51,681 nucleotides of DNA from Sphingobacteriaceae bacterium (GTDB taxonomy: Bacteria > Bacteroidota > Bacteroidia > B-17B0 > Aurantibacillaceae): assembly GCA_023251775.1 (NCBI GenBank), contig JAHEYC010000013.1:4494-56174 (forward strand). Direction: 5' to 3'. A program made the translations under genes and the position numbers. This document shows, one piece after another, positions 31,089 to 40,547 of the stretch. Within the stretch, counting starts at the first letter, position 1. Every line of letters starts with the position of its first letter. The notes beneath the pieces are model-generated. The model saw only the letters and a program-made list of their open reading frames with translations, had not been told where the DNA came from and did not search any database.

Positions 31089-33350
31089 ATGTCAGTAATA
31101 GAAGCGGCAGCAATTGCCGGCAAATTTATCAATCAAACAAACAGAAATGTGTTCCTCACAGGAAAGGCAGGCACCGGCAAGACCACCTTTTTAAAACACA
31201 TTATAAAGCATACGCACAAAAAAGCGGCCATTGTTGCGCCAACAGGTATTGCGGCAATTAATGCAGGGGGAACAACCATTCATTCCATGTTCAATATTCC
31301 CTTTGGAAGTTTTGTTCCGGTACAAAATTATACGCAAAGAACAAATTCATACATTCAACTTACCGATAGACATACACTTTTTAAAACACAATTCATTAAT
31401 ACTAACAAACGTGCTATCATTCGTGAATTAGAATTATTGATCATCGACGAAGTAAGTATGTTGCGCGCCGATATTTTGGATGCTATTGATGCCGTGATGC
31501 GCCACGTAAGAGGAAAAAGTTATTTACCCTTTGGCGGCGTGCAAGTTCTATTTATCGGCGACATGTATCAATTGCCTCCCGTGGTAAAAGATAATGAGTG
31601 GAATATTTTAAGCGAATTTTATAAAAGCATTTATTTTTTTGATGCACAGGTCTTGCAAAAAGAACCACCTATTTATATCGAACTTGATAAGATCTACCGA
31701 CAAAATAATCCTGAATTCATTGCGGTATTAAATAATTTGCGAAATAACTGCATCACAAAAAACGATACAGAACTATTGAACAACTATTACAAACCTAATT
31801 TTAAACAAACGGTGAATGATAATTATATTACACTCACCACACATAATCGCAAAGCAGATCTCATAAATAAATCTTTTTTATCAGAATTAAGATCTCCTTC
31901 TTTTTTTTATGAGGCACAAGTAAAAGGCGATTTCCCCGATAATATGTTCCCCCTTGAAAAAACCCTTGAATTAAAAATGGGTTCGCAGATCATGTTCATT
32001 AAAAATGATATTAGCGGCGAACAAAAATATTTTAATGGCAAATTGGCAAAGGTCATTCAACTTACAACAAAAGAGATCCATGTAGAATTTGAAGATGGTA
32101 AAAAATTAAAATTGGATGAATATACTTGGGAGAATAAAAAATATATTTTAGACCCGAATACAAATGAGATAAAAGATCAAAGCGTTGGTCAGTTCATTCA
32201 CTATCCCATAAAATTAGCTTGGTCTATTACCGTACATAAAAGTCAGGGATTAACGTTTGATAAAGCAATTATTGATGTAGTGGATGCATTCGCGCCCGGA
32301 CAAGTATACGTAGCGCTTTCGCGTTTGCGAGATCTGAGCGGATTGATATTAACATCGCCTATTAATTTTACAAGTATTTCGAGTGATGTAAAAATTAGCG
32401 AGTTCTCGGGGACAAAAGATCTGCAACATGACTTGGATATACAATTAGCAAATGAAACCACTAAATTCTTAAAGTATTACCTCAATTTTTGTTACGATCT
32501 CAGTTACCTCAATAATTCGCTCAACCGACATTATAAAGAACATTTTGAAGATCACAAAAGCAAATTCAAAAAACGATTTACCGAATGGATGCAGGATCTT
32601 ATTGAGAAAACAGAGAAACTTAAAAATCAAGCCGGTAAATTTGCGGGAGAGTTAAATTCTATTATAGAATTATCTCAACCTGGCTGGAAAGAAAATCTTA
32701 TTAAACGAACCAAAGATGCACAGGGGTATTTTCAACCGCAATTGAAAGAAATGTCGAATTCGGTATTTGCGAATATTGAATTGCTAAAAGACGAAAAGAA
32801 AGTAAAACAGTACATCGAAGAATTAGCAAAATTGGAGATGTTATTTTTTGAGCAAACAAAAAAAGTACAAAAAGCGGTTGGTTTATGCGAGGCTATTATA
32901 AATGGAGAAGAGTATACAAAGGATAATATTCAACAGATCTTGAAAGATAACCCAAGAGACGAAAAAGTAGAACTGATTGCTGAGGCAAAAAAACGAACAA
33001 GAAAAGAAAAAGTACCGAAAGAAAAAAAGATCGACACCAAACAACTTAGCTTCGATCTATACAAAGAAGGTAAAACTATTAAAGAAATTGCGGCCATCCG
33101 CGATTTTGCTATTGATACCATTGAGGGACATATGGCATATTATATAAACTTAAAACTCTTAAATGTAAACGACTTTATGTCGGAAGAAAAAGTGAAGGCC
33201 ATTATCGCCATGTACCACAGCTCGGATATTGGAAGCGTTGGACAATTAAAAGGTAAATTGAACAACGAATATTCCTTTGGGGAGATCAAAATGGCTTTGG
33301 CCTCAGCCAATCTCATAGAAGATAAGAAAAGAGTGATCGTAAAAGTGTAA
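31089..33350 (+). CDS. PIF1/RecD-like superfamily 1 helicase with C-terminal helix-turn-helix
   Basis: A 753-residue DNA helicase. Walker A is GKAGTGKTT (Lys31). PTGIAAINAGG.TIHSMF is the PIF1 signature. Walker B is LLIIDEVSMLRADIL, motif III is FIGDMYQLPPV, and motif V/VI is ITVHKSQGLTFDKAII then QVYVALSRLRDLSGLIL. Residues ~460-640 are a helical region with long coiled stretches. The last ~100 residues carry a helix-turn-helix of the helicase C-terminal type (SFDLYKEGKTIKEIAAIRDF). It likely unwinds DNA or G-quadruplex/RNA-DNA hybrids in repair. It follows the ssb pair on the same strand. Confidence 0.9.
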   Translation: MSVIEAAAIAGKFINQTNRNVFLTGKAGTGKTTFLKHIIKHTHKKAAIVAPTGIAAINAGGTTIHSMFNIPFGSFVPVQNYTQRTNSYIQLTDRHTLFKTQFINTNKRAIIRELELLIIDEVSMLRADILDAIDAVMRHVRGKSYLPFGGVQVLFIGDMYQLPPVVKDNEWNILSEFYKSIYFFDAQVLQKEPPIYIELDKIYRQNNPEFIAVLNNLRNNCITKNDTELLNNYYKPNFKQTVNDNYITLTTHNRKADLINKSFLSELRSPSFFYEAQVKGDFPDNMFPLEKTLELKMGSQIMFIKNDISGEQKYFNGKLAKVIQLTTKEIHVEFEDGKKLKLDEYTWENKKYILDPNTNEIKDQSVGQFIHYPIKLAWSITVHKSQGLTFDKAIIDVVDAFAPGQVYVALSRLRDLSGLILTSPINFTSISSDVKISEFSGTKDLQHDLDIQLANETTKFLKYYLNFCYDLSYLNNSLNRHYKEHFEDHKSKFKKRFTEWMQDLIEKTEKLKNQAGKFAGELNSIIELSQPGWKENLIKRTKDAQGYFQPQLKEMSNSVFANIELLKDEKKVKQYIEELAKLEMLFFEQTKKVQKAVGLCEAIINGEEYTKDNIQQILKDNPRDEKVELIAEAKKRTRKEKVPKEKKIDTKQLSFDLYKEGKTIKEIAAIRDFAIDTIEGHMAYYINLKLLNVNDFMSEEKVKAIIAMYHSSDIGSVGQLKGKLNNEYSFGEIKMALASANLIEDKKRVIVKV

Positions 33351-33359
33351 TTTTGCAAG

Positions 33360-34403
33360 GTGAATTCAAATTTCCTTATAACACTCAATAACGATCATCC
33401 GGAAGGTTTTGAGAATTCATTTTATGAATTGGGAAATGTTACGGATCATTTTGGAGAGAATTCAATAACGCTCATCACTTATGATCAACACCAACAATTC
33501 TATCCCGTAAAAACAAAACGCCATTTTACAATTGGAGAACTAAAAGGCAAAGAAACAAGTCTTCCTCTTAAATTGGATACGCTTACCAATAAACAAGAAT
33601 ACATCAAACGTGTTAACGCTTTAAAACATCATATTCAAATTGGCGATATCTACGAAATTAATTTTTGTGTGGAGTTTGATGCGAAAGAAGTTGAAATAGA
33701 TCCCGTTTCTGTTTTTCTAAAATTGAACGAATTAGCTAAAGCCCCTTATGCCGCTCTTGCAAAATTGGATGATACGTATATTATAAGTGCTAGTCCTGAA
33801 TTATTTTTAAAACGCAAGGGCGATCTTCTCATCACCAAACCAATTAAAGGTACGGCAAAGCGAAGTTCAGATGTACACGAGGACGAAAATCTAAAACAAC
33901 AATTACATTTAAGTTTAAAAGAGCGCACCGAAAATGTGATGATCGTAGATGTATCGCGAAATGATCTTTCTATTTTAGCGCAACGCGCAACAGTTACCGT
34001 TCCAAAATTATATACCATCGAAACATATAAAACCGTTCATCAAATGGTAAGCACGGTGCAATGTAAATTAAAGCCTGAACAAACATTTGAAAATATCATA
34101 GCCGCAACATTTCCTATGCCCAGCATGACAGGCGCGCCAAAAATTCGTGCCATGCAATTAATAGAAGAGTTTGAGCAATTTAAACGCAAAGAATATTCGG
34201 GAACGCTTGGGTATATAGATGAGAATGGTGATCTTACTTTATCTGTTCTTATTCGTACACTCGTTTATAATACAAAAACAAAACGCTTATCATTTGCAGT
34301 GGGAAGCGCCATCACGCATTTATGCGATCCCGAAAAAGAATACGATGAATGTTTATTAAAAGCAAAAGCTTTACTAAAAGCCATTAACGGCTCTATTCAA
34401 TAA
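33360..34403 (+). CDS. pabB: Aminodeoxychorismate synthase component I
   Basis: A 347-residue chorismate-utilising enzyme. With a glutaminase partner it makes 4-amino-4-deoxychorismate for folate. Motifs are IQIGDIYEINFCVEFD, SPELFLKRKGDLLITKPIKG, NVMIVDVSRNDLS and MPSMTGAPKIRAMQLIEEFE, all of the C-terminal chorismate-binding domain. The N-terminal subdomain is short. Start is a GTG at 33360, the only frame start before the conserved region, 9 bases after the helicase stop, so the two may be coupled. The 3' end overlaps the convergent M1 peptidase by 11 bases. Anthranilate synthase component I is the other possibility. Confidence 0.85.
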   Translation: MNSNFLITLNNDHPEGFENSFYELGNVTDHFGENSITLITYDQHQQFYPVKTKRHFTIGELKGKETSLPLKLDTLTNKQEYIKRVNALKHHIQIGDIYEINFCVEFDAKEVEIDPVSVFLKLNELAKAPYAALAKLDDTYIISASPELFLKRKGDLLITKPIKGTAKRSSDVHEDENLKQQLHLSLKERTENVMIVDVSRNDLSILAQRATVTVPKLYTIETYKTVHQMVSTVQCKLKPEQTFENIIAATFPMPSMTGAPKIRAMQLIEEFEQFKRKEYSGTLGYIDENGDLTLSVLIRTLVYNTKTKRLSFAVGSAITHLCDPEKEYDECLLKAKALLKAINGSIQ

Positions 34404-36837
34404 CTAACTTTTTGGTGGTAATGGTCCGATCGTTATTTTTTATCTGTACCATATAAATACCTTTTGCAAAATTCTCGGTATTTATTTTCACGGTCTTATC
34501 AGAAATTACAAGCGAGTAAACCAATTTTCCTTCGGCATTTAATATCTCAATACCATCATAACTTTGTTTTACGGCGCTGAGGTCAACCGTTACTGAACGT
34601 TTGGCAGGATTAGGGAATAAATTTACTTTACCCACATTCTTATTTATTTCTTTTACGCCAATGGCAAGAGTAGTGTCGCCATGATTACCAAATGTATATT
34701 CGCCCATTTTCAAGGTATCAATTTCAATATATCCTGATTTTGTTCCCGGAGAATTCTTAAAAAAGTTTTTCACCATTTTCCAATCATCGGTTGCATCTTT
34801 ACGGTAAAATAAACGAATGCTATCACCATTAACTCTGCACAACAAGGTATCTAAATAACCATAGGTGGTATTATAGGCAAAACCTCCATCATAATTAAAG
34901 CGAACTTTTGCAACAAAACCGGTCGACCATAAACCACCCACTTTCCAATAGTGTTGATCGGATAATAAAGCACCCGCAGGATTATTTTTAAACGGATCTG
35001 GCTTCACAAAATTATGCGCCATGTAAACAAAGTTAGAATCTGTGCCAACGTTTGTAGAGGTAACACGTAAACGCGCCCTATTAAAGTTAATAGTTGTTAC
35101 CGTTTTAAATGTAAACGATTCGGCCGAAACAGCATCACCAATTTTACTATCGTAATTTATAATGCTGTAAGCGGGAGCATGCGGAATTACCATTGTAAAT
35201 GTTTGCGCAGCACCGCTAAACGTTATTTTTCTTATGGTCTTACTCCAATCGCTTTTAAAGAAACTAATTTCTAATGGAACGCTCGAGAATAGTACAGGAG
35301 CACCATAAAGTTTTTGTTTCACACCAACTTCAACCGTATAACTTCCGGCAGATTGCTGTAATATTTTTACGGAATCAATGGCAAATTGCGGCCAACCTCC
35401 ATTGAATACCCAGTTATTAAAAAAGTCGGTGAGATTTTTTCCGCTCGATGTTTGCATCAAATTACGCATTTGAATACTGTTAAGCGACTTAAGCGTATTT
35501 TGGGTTTGCACATATTTTATCGCATTAAAAAATAATGTATCGCCTAAATACCCTCTTAGCGAATGCGCTACATCCGATCCTTTCAAATACACATGATCTC
35601 CATACGTTAAGTTGTGCGGAATACCTGAAATTGCCCTGAAGCCTGTTTCTTTATGATGTAATTTTTTCAAAAGATCATCGTGCTGTGCGCGATATGAACT
35701 TAAATACGCAGGCTTACCATATTGCCATTCGGTAAAAACAAATTGACTATAGGTTGCCATTCCTTCGTTCAGCCACATATCTTCCGCAGTTTCGCAAGTA
35801 ATATTATCTCCCCACCAATGATGCGATAATTCGTGCGCCATGATGCTTGCCTCATATGCCATATTACCTAATGTTGCTTTTGGATAGGCGATGTTTGTAG
35901 CATGTTCCATTGCACCACTATTGAACGGCACAGAACAATAACCAAAACGATTCCAAATATAGGGCCCATACTTGTTCTCAAAACCGGCAATACAATTTTG
36001 AAGATTCACAAAACCATTTTTCATGAGTGTTGTATCAGCGCCTCTTGCCACAAGTGTAATTGGTTTTACACCACTTAAAGTATTTACTGTCCAATTTACT
36101 TGTTTATAATTTGCCAAAGCCACACTTGCTAAATAGGTTGGGATCTGTTCGTTCAATACCCAAGTGCGCGTGCGATTTGGAATAGTTATAATATCCGATA
36201 ATAAATATCCATTACAATACGCACGTCGCGCAGTATCGCTTGTAATAGCAAACTGATAACGACTGCGTTCCACAAAATTATCAAAGCACGGGAACCATAC
36301 ACGACCGTAATTATGTGGCTTTGCCGAAAAACCAACACCTAAATTATAAGCATAATTGGCCCCGTCGGAATTATCAAAATAAAAACCGCCCCAAGGAGTT
36401 GCGCCGGCATCTAATTGCGGAATGCCATGATAAAATACGGTAACATAGGACGTATCGTTGATATTTTTCGCCGCCGCAAAATTTACTTTTAAAATAGTAT
36501 CGTTATACGTGTAGGTTAAAAGCGAACTTCCTTCTTTCACCGAATCGATGAGTAATTTTAAAAGATCAAAACGAATAAATGTTTTGTTATTTTGTTTTGG
36601 TGCAAATTTAATGAGCGTGTTACCTTTTATGAATTTATTGGCGGCTGTTCCAATTTCAAGATTGATGAAATACTTAAAAACATCAAACGTATCGCTCCTA
36701 AGATTTTCCGCATTATAATATGGAGGAGTAGCCGTAATAGCCGCCTGTTTGCCGGCCTGGCACGAATATCCTTGTGCCATTGAGTTCAAACTCAGAAAAA
36801 TAGCAAGGAAAAATGCCGTTAATTTTCTTAAGGTCAT
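34393..36837 (-). CDS. Exported M1-family metallopeptidase with T9SS sorting domain
   Basis: An 814-residue secreted aminopeptidase-like protein. The signal peptide is RKLTAFFLAIFLSLNSMAQ. The N-terminal beta domain runs to ~250. The catalytic domain has GAMEH (308-312, where M1 enzymes usually have GxMEN) and the zinc motif HELSHHWWGD (His335, Glu336, His339) with Glu358 in WLNEGMATY. A helical and beta C-terminal part follows, then a T9SS domain (LFPNPAKRSVTVDL to TKKLVIE). The changed fifth residue of the exopeptidase motif may alter N-terminus recognition. It probably degrades peptides outside the cell. Confidence 0.88.
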   Translation of the reverse strand: MTLRKLTAFFLAIFLSLNSMAQGYSCQAGKQAAITATPPYYNAENLRSDTFDVFKYFINLEIGTAANKFIKGNTLIKFAPKQNNKTFIRFDLLKLLIDSVKEGSSLLTYTYNDTILKVNFAAAKNINDTSYVTVFYHGIPQLDAGATPWGGFYFDNSDGANYAYNLGVGFSAKPHNYGRVWFPCFDNFVERSRYQFAITSDTARRAYCNGYLLSDIITIPNRTRTWVLNEQIPTYLASVALANYKQVNWTVNTLSGVKPITLVARGADTTLMKNGFVNLQNCIAGFENKYGPYIWNRFGYCSVPFNSGAMEHATNIAYPKATLGNMAYEASIMAHELSHHWWGDNITCETAEDMWLNEGMATYSQFVFTEWQYGKPAYLSSYRAQHDDLLKKLHHKETGFRAISGIPHNLTYGDHVYLKGSDVAHSLRGYLGDTLFFNAIKYVQTQNTLKSLNSIQMRNLMQTSSGKNLTDFFNNWVFNGGWPQFAIDSVKILQQSAGSYTVEVGVKQKLYGAPVLFSSVPLEISFFKSDWSKTIRKITFSGAAQTFTMVIPHAPAYSIINYDSKIGDAVSAESFTFKTVTTINFNRARLRVTSTNVGTDSNFVYMAHNFVKPDPFKNNPAGALLSDQHYWKVGGLWSTGFVAKVRFNYDGGFAYNTTYGYLDTLLCRVNGDSIRLFYRKDATDDWKMVKNFFKNSPGTKSGYIEIDTLKMGEYTFGNHGDTTLAIGVKEINKNVGKVNLFPNPAKRSVTVDLSAVKQSYDGIEILNAEGKLVYSLVISDKTVKINTENFAKGIYMVQIKNNDRTITTKKLVIE

Positions 36838-36919
36838 GTGTATGAAATGTGCAACTAAATGTAGTAAAAAAAATCCGTTTTTGCCCCTTTGTACGTATAT
36901 TTAACATTAGAATGTTGCC

Positions 36920-37684
36920 GTGGTAGACCTGAATGATATAGCTGATCTTATCCGTAGTCTTGGTAAAGCAGAAAAACGTTTTTTTAAGATGATGATATCA
37001 ACCGAAAATGTTGATGTTGACCTTCTAGTAAAGTTATTTAATGAGATCGAACGCGAAACGGTAAGCATCGAAAAGCTCGAACGCAGCGGATATTATACCG
37101 AATATCATATCGAAAAACTTTATACACTTCTTCTAAAATCTCTTCGCGGTTTTCACGCCGAGAGTTGCGCTATTTTTCGTATTAAGGATGAGATCCTGAA
37201 TTTGCGTTGCTTGTTTGATAAAGCGCAATACCGTCAGTGTCGAAAAATGCTAACGTCGTTGAAACGCGAACTGTACGATGATGAACAATTCGGATTTTTA
37301 CTCAAGCTATTCGATATTGAAAAAAAATTGATCGTATTTGAAGAAGGCAAGGATATCCAAATAAAACCTGCCATGATAGCGCAAGAAGAACAAAGTGTGA
37401 TCAATAAAGAACAAAAAGTATTACAGTATCAAAAATTATTGATGAGCATTATGGCGCGCGCTGCCGAAAAGGATGATACACTTTCGGGAACACTTACTAA
37501 TCCTTTGTTGACCGATAATTTGGATACATTAAGCAGAAAAGAACGTGTGTTCGTTCTAAAATGTAAAGAGCGCATCTATTCGTTCTTAAATCAAAAAATA
37601 GAATCGGAATTGTGTTGCGCGCAAATAAAAGAATTGTTTGCCAAACATAATTTTTTAAAAGAATATTTTTTAGAAATTGTATAA
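36920..37684 (+). CDS. Helical protein of unknown function, paralogue 1
   Basis: A 254-residue, probably all-helical cytosolic protein. It begins LNDIADLIRSLGKAEKRFFK and has YHIEKLYTLLLKSLRGF (~63-80) and ILNLRCLFDKAQYRQCRKML (~92-111). It resembles the N-terminal half of the next gene (shared pattern IRSL....EK...F, H.....L....LKSLR, LLFDK) and so belongs to the same family, apparently truncated at the C-terminus. The start is a GTG; the nearby ATG at 36912 is out of frame. No domain is recognised. It is 3 bases before its paralogue, in one transcript. Confidence 0.75.
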   Translation: MVDLNDIADLIRSLGKAEKRFFKMMISTENVDVDLLVKLFNEIERETVSIEKLERSGYYTEYHIEKLYTLLLKSLRGFHAESCAIFRIKDEILNLRCLFDKAQYRQCRKMLTSLKRELYDDEQFGFLLKLFDIEKKLIVFEEGKDIQIKPAMIAQEEQSVINKEQKVLQYQKLLMSIMARAAEKDDTLSGTLTNPLLTDNLDTLSRKERVFVLKCKERIYSFLNQKIESELCCAQIKELFAKHNFLKEYFLEIV

Positions 37685-37687
37685 AAA

Positions 37688-39229
37688 ATGAAACCGAGTT
37701 TACTTTTGCACGAGATCATACGATCATTGAGTCCTGAAGAAAAGGCAGCTTTTCTCCAAGGATCCTCTTTGCAGCAGGGCGAGAAGAACTATAAAAAATT
37801 GTTCGTTTATATGGACTCGGCCGAAGAGTATAATGAGGATAAGGCCAAAGAGTATTTCAAGAACGAAACGTTTGCAAAACATTTAGCTTCTGAAAAAAAT
37901 CAGTTGTTCCATCATATCTTAAAAAGTTTACGCCAACAACGTATCCATGATAAAAGTTCTGCTGCAACGTTCGAAAAAATAAAGGACGTTCAATTACTTT
38001 ACGATAAGAACCTTCCTAAAATGGCCAATAAGGAGGCCGAAAGGATCCGTTACCGAACAACGCAAGAAGAATTATTTTATTCGCACTTGGATCTTATCGA
38101 GATCGAGATCCAGTATATGCCGGTTAATAAATATTCAAGAGAAGAAGCTGATGCCAAACTGCAACAACTATTCGAAGAAAAGGATCTCATTCTTAAAAAA
38201 ATAATAACGCTCAATAAGTATCAACAATTATTGGACGAGATAGAATATTATTTCAACCAAAATATTTTGGTACACGATCGCTCTAAAAAGCATTTACTCG
38301 AAAGTTTTTTGAGCAATCCTTATATTGCCGATCTTTTATATGCCAATAGTAAAAAAGCTTTATTGCTAGGAACTTTTTGTCGATTGATCTGTTATCGCAT
38401 CATGCGCGAGAATGAGATCCAAGGAAAAGAAATAGATAATGCGGTTGAATTATTTAAGACCTACGGTTATTTAAAAGAAGAATATCCAAAGATGTATATC
38501 AGTCTCAATGGATTTTTAGCACGTTATCTTGCCATAAATGCAAATCTTAAAAAAGCGAAGATCGCCATTGATCATTTACGTTCCATTAAAGATGATAACT
38601 GTTTTCATACACAAGATCTTCAAAATACAATTTTTACACGCCTCACAGTTTATGATCTTATTTTCTATAATTACTCGGGACAATACGAAAAGGCAGAGGA
38701 ACTTTTTCCGTCGATAGAAGTGAATTTGGAAAAAAATAAAGATGATTATCCCGGCCATGAATATACCACCATTAATTTTTTAATGTTCGTAACACATTTT
38801 GCCAGGAAGAATTATAATAAAGCACTTAAATGCATTAACGCCATTAATAATTCTAATTTTGACGAATCGCGGCAAGATCTTTACCGATATGCCAAGATCT
38901 GTAATCTCGTTATCCATTACGAATTAAATAATATCGATTATCTTATTTACTCTTACAAATCAACACTGCGTTTCTTCAAACTGATCGATTATCCATTTGA
39001 ATTCGAAACAACATTCTTAAAGTATTTTAAAAATATTGCCATTTCAAAAAAACGTTCGGCAAATAAAAAAGTAATGTTCACCGAATTTAGAGCGCACCTT
39101 GAAGAAATTTTCAAGGATCCTTACCAAGTTATCGCCAGCGAATATTTTGATCTTATTGCTTGGGTGGATAGTCATTTAAATGATACGGATTATGCTACGG
39201 AGATAATTAAGGCAAGAACCGATCAGTAA
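37688..39229 (+). CDS. Helical TPR-like protein of unknown function, paralogue 2
   Basis: A 513-residue, all-helical protein. The N-terminal ~110 residues repeat the pattern of the preceding gene (LLLHEIIRSLSPEEKAAFLQ, HILKSLRQQRIHDKSSAATF). Later there are paired-helix segments like TPR repeats (KTYGYLKEEYPKMYISLNGF, LRSIKDDNCFHTQDLQNTIF, YSGQYEKAEELFPSIEVNLE). Such proteins are common in this phylum, often near membrane or signalling genes, and their role is not known. It ends just before the 39218 repeat region, whose 13-base direct repeat includes its stop codon. Confidence 0.75.
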   Translation: MKPSLLLHEIIRSLSPEEKAAFLQGSSLQQGEKNYKKLFVYMDSAEEYNEDKAKEYFKNETFAKHLASEKNQLFHHILKSLRQQRIHDKSSAATFEKIKDVQLLYDKNLPKMANKEAERIRYRTTQEELFYSHLDLIEIEIQYMPVNKYSREEADAKLQQLFEEKDLILKKIITLNKYQQLLDEIEYYFNQNILVHDRSKKHLLESFLSNPYIADLLYANSKKALLLGTFCRLICYRIMRENEIQGKEIDNAVELFKTYGYLKEEYPKMYISLNGFLARYLAINANLKKAKIAIDHLRSIKDDNCFHTQDLQNTIFTRLTVYDLIFYNYSGQYEKAEELFPSIEVNLEKNKDDYPGHEYTTINFLMFVTHFARKNYNKALKCINAINNSNFDESRQDLYRYAKICNLVIHYELNNIDYLIYSYKSTLRFFKLIDYPFEFETTFLKYFKNIAISKKRSANKKVMFTEFRAHLEEIFKDPYQVIASEYFDLIAWVDSHLNDTDYATEIIKARTDQ

Positions 39230-39522
39230 TATTTTTTGTCATATAGACTTGAGTTCTTTTAACCGATATGTCGCCCCTAAAGGGGCTTTATTTCCCTTGT
39301 AGATGTTGGTTTACCAATATGTCGTCCCTCCGGGACTCAGAACAATTCTATTACGCGCAATTTCATTATCCTCATGATATCACTTTATGAATGTTGTTCC
39401 TAACAAGGATCGTCTATTAAAGTCCCGTTAGGGACGGCATATCGGTAAAACGGCTAACTCAATTAAACAAAAGTCCCGTAGGGACGACATATTGGTTTTC
39501 TATATGCATACCGATCAGTAAT
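39218..39522. repeat. Repeat region flanked by a 13-base direct repeat
   Basis: ACCGATCAGTAAT occurs at 39218-39230 (holding the stop of the upstream gene) and again at 39510-39522 (holding the hldD stop). Between them, ACCAATATGTCGTCCC (39313-39328) has a perfect inverse at 39481-39496. A second related pair lies at 39261 and 39431. Each arm contains short CCCGTAGGG or CCCCTAAAGGGG hairpins. No gene is present. Confidence 0.8.
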
Positions 39523-40480
39523 AATTGTTTTTGTCTAGATAATTCTTCACGTAATCACTTACGCCGTCTTCTAAGGTGGTGAATTCTTTTTTATATCCCG
39601 CCGCTTTTAATTTGGCCATATTCGCTTCGGTGAAATATTGGTATTTATCGCGAATATCAATGGGCGTATCAATGAATTCTATGTTTGGTGTTTTCCCCAA
39701 AGCATTGAACGTTGCTTTTGCAAGATCAGAAAAACTGCGGGCCTTACCGCTTCCTAAATTATAAATTCCATTCTTAGGACTTTTCTCAAATAAAAAAACA
39801 AGAACATCCACCACATCTTTTACATACACAAAATCGCGGAGCTGTCCGCCATCGGTGTATTTGGGATTATGCGAACGAAATAATTTTACTTTGCCGGTAG
39901 AATTAATTTGATTGAACGAATGAAAAATAACAGAAGCCATGCGCGCTTTGTGGTATTCGTTTGGTCCGTAAACATTAAAGAATTTTAAACCGTACCAATG
40001 CGGAGGAGCTTGCGATTGGGAAATGGCCCATTTATCAAAGTCATTTTTACTTTCGCCGTAAGGGTTCAACGGTTTTAAATTTTTGATCTTTGTTTCATCA
40101 TCTTCATAACCAAATTCGCCTAAACCGTAAGTAGCGGCTGAAGAAGCATAAATGAATGGAATTTTATGTGTACTGCAAATTTGCCAAAGTGCTTTGGTAT
40201 AATTTAAATTGAGTTCATTAAAAATGTCAACGTTAAATTCGGTTGTATCTGTTCGTGCGCCAATATGAAAAATGCATTTGATGTCTTTTGTATTTTTACT
40301 TAACCATTCAATAAATTCGGAACGTTCAATTTTTTTTGAGAATTTTTTGGTGGCGTAATTAGTGTTCTTATCCAGTTTTGAGAAATCATCTACCAAAATT
40401 AGATCAGCATGCCCTAAAGCATTTAGTTTTCCAACTAAACAACTTCCAATGAATCCTGCGGCGCCCGTAACAACTAACAT
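39515..40480 (-). CDS. hldD: ADP-L-glycero-D-manno-heptose-6-epimerase
   Basis: A 321-residue extended SDR enzyme that makes the L-glycero form of ADP-heptose for the lipopolysaccharide core. The Rossmann motif TGAAGFIGS (residues 5-13) is present, as are FIYASSAATYG and the catalytic YxxxK in NPYGESK. The family-specific GLKFFNVYGPNEYHKARMAS marks substrate binding, along with GGQLRDFVYVKDVVDV. Length equals E. coli HldD plus about ten residues. It is monocistronic. Its -7 box ends 4 bases before the ATG. Confidence 0.93.
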   Translation of the reverse strand: MLVVTGAAGFIGSCLVGKLNALGHADLILVDDFSKLDKNTNYATKKFSKKIERSEFIEWLSKNTKDIKCIFHIGARTDTTEFNVDIFNELNLNYTKALWQICSTHKIPFIYASSAATYGLGEFGYEDDETKIKNLKPLNPYGESKNDFDKWAISQSQAPPHWYGLKFFNVYGPNEYHKARMASVIFHSFNQINSTGKVKLFRSHNPKYTDGGQLRDFVYVKDVVDVLVFLFEKSPKNGIYNLGSGKARSFSDLAKATFNALGKTPNIEFIDTPIDIRDKYQYFTEANMAKLKAAGYKKEFTTLEDGVSDYVKNYLDKNNYY

Positions 40481-40484
40481 GGGC

Positions 40485-40492
40485 CAAAGATA
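40485..40492 (-). promoter_or_regulatory. -7 box of hldD
   Basis: On the minus strand TATCTTTG, then GCCC, then the hldD ATG. This predicts a leaderless mRNA. TTTC at 40514-40511 or TTTG at 40519-40516 could be the -33 element. Confidence 0.55.
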
Positions 40493-40501
40493 GAAAATTC
40501 C

Positions 40502-40533
40502 CTTGTGAAAGAAAGCAAAAAATTTTATATTCG
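40502..40533 (+). promoter_or_regulatory. Promoter of the acyl-CoA synthetase gene
   Basis: CTTG (40502-40505), 20 bases, TATATTCG (40526-40533), a 7/8 match, 14 bases before ATG 40548. It overlaps the hldD promoter region in the divergent gap. Confidence 0.5.
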
Positions 40534-40547
40534 TACTTTATTATAGT

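Noticed and set aside
29599-33350. A named defence system in the ssb-helicase area
   Set aside because: The set matches no defence system known to me, and a terminator and repeats divide it; kept only as a linkage finding.
39261-39496. Repeated short words that could suggest a CRISPR array
   Set aside because: The repeats are in opposite orientations, unequal in spacing and contain small hairpins; no cas gene is near.
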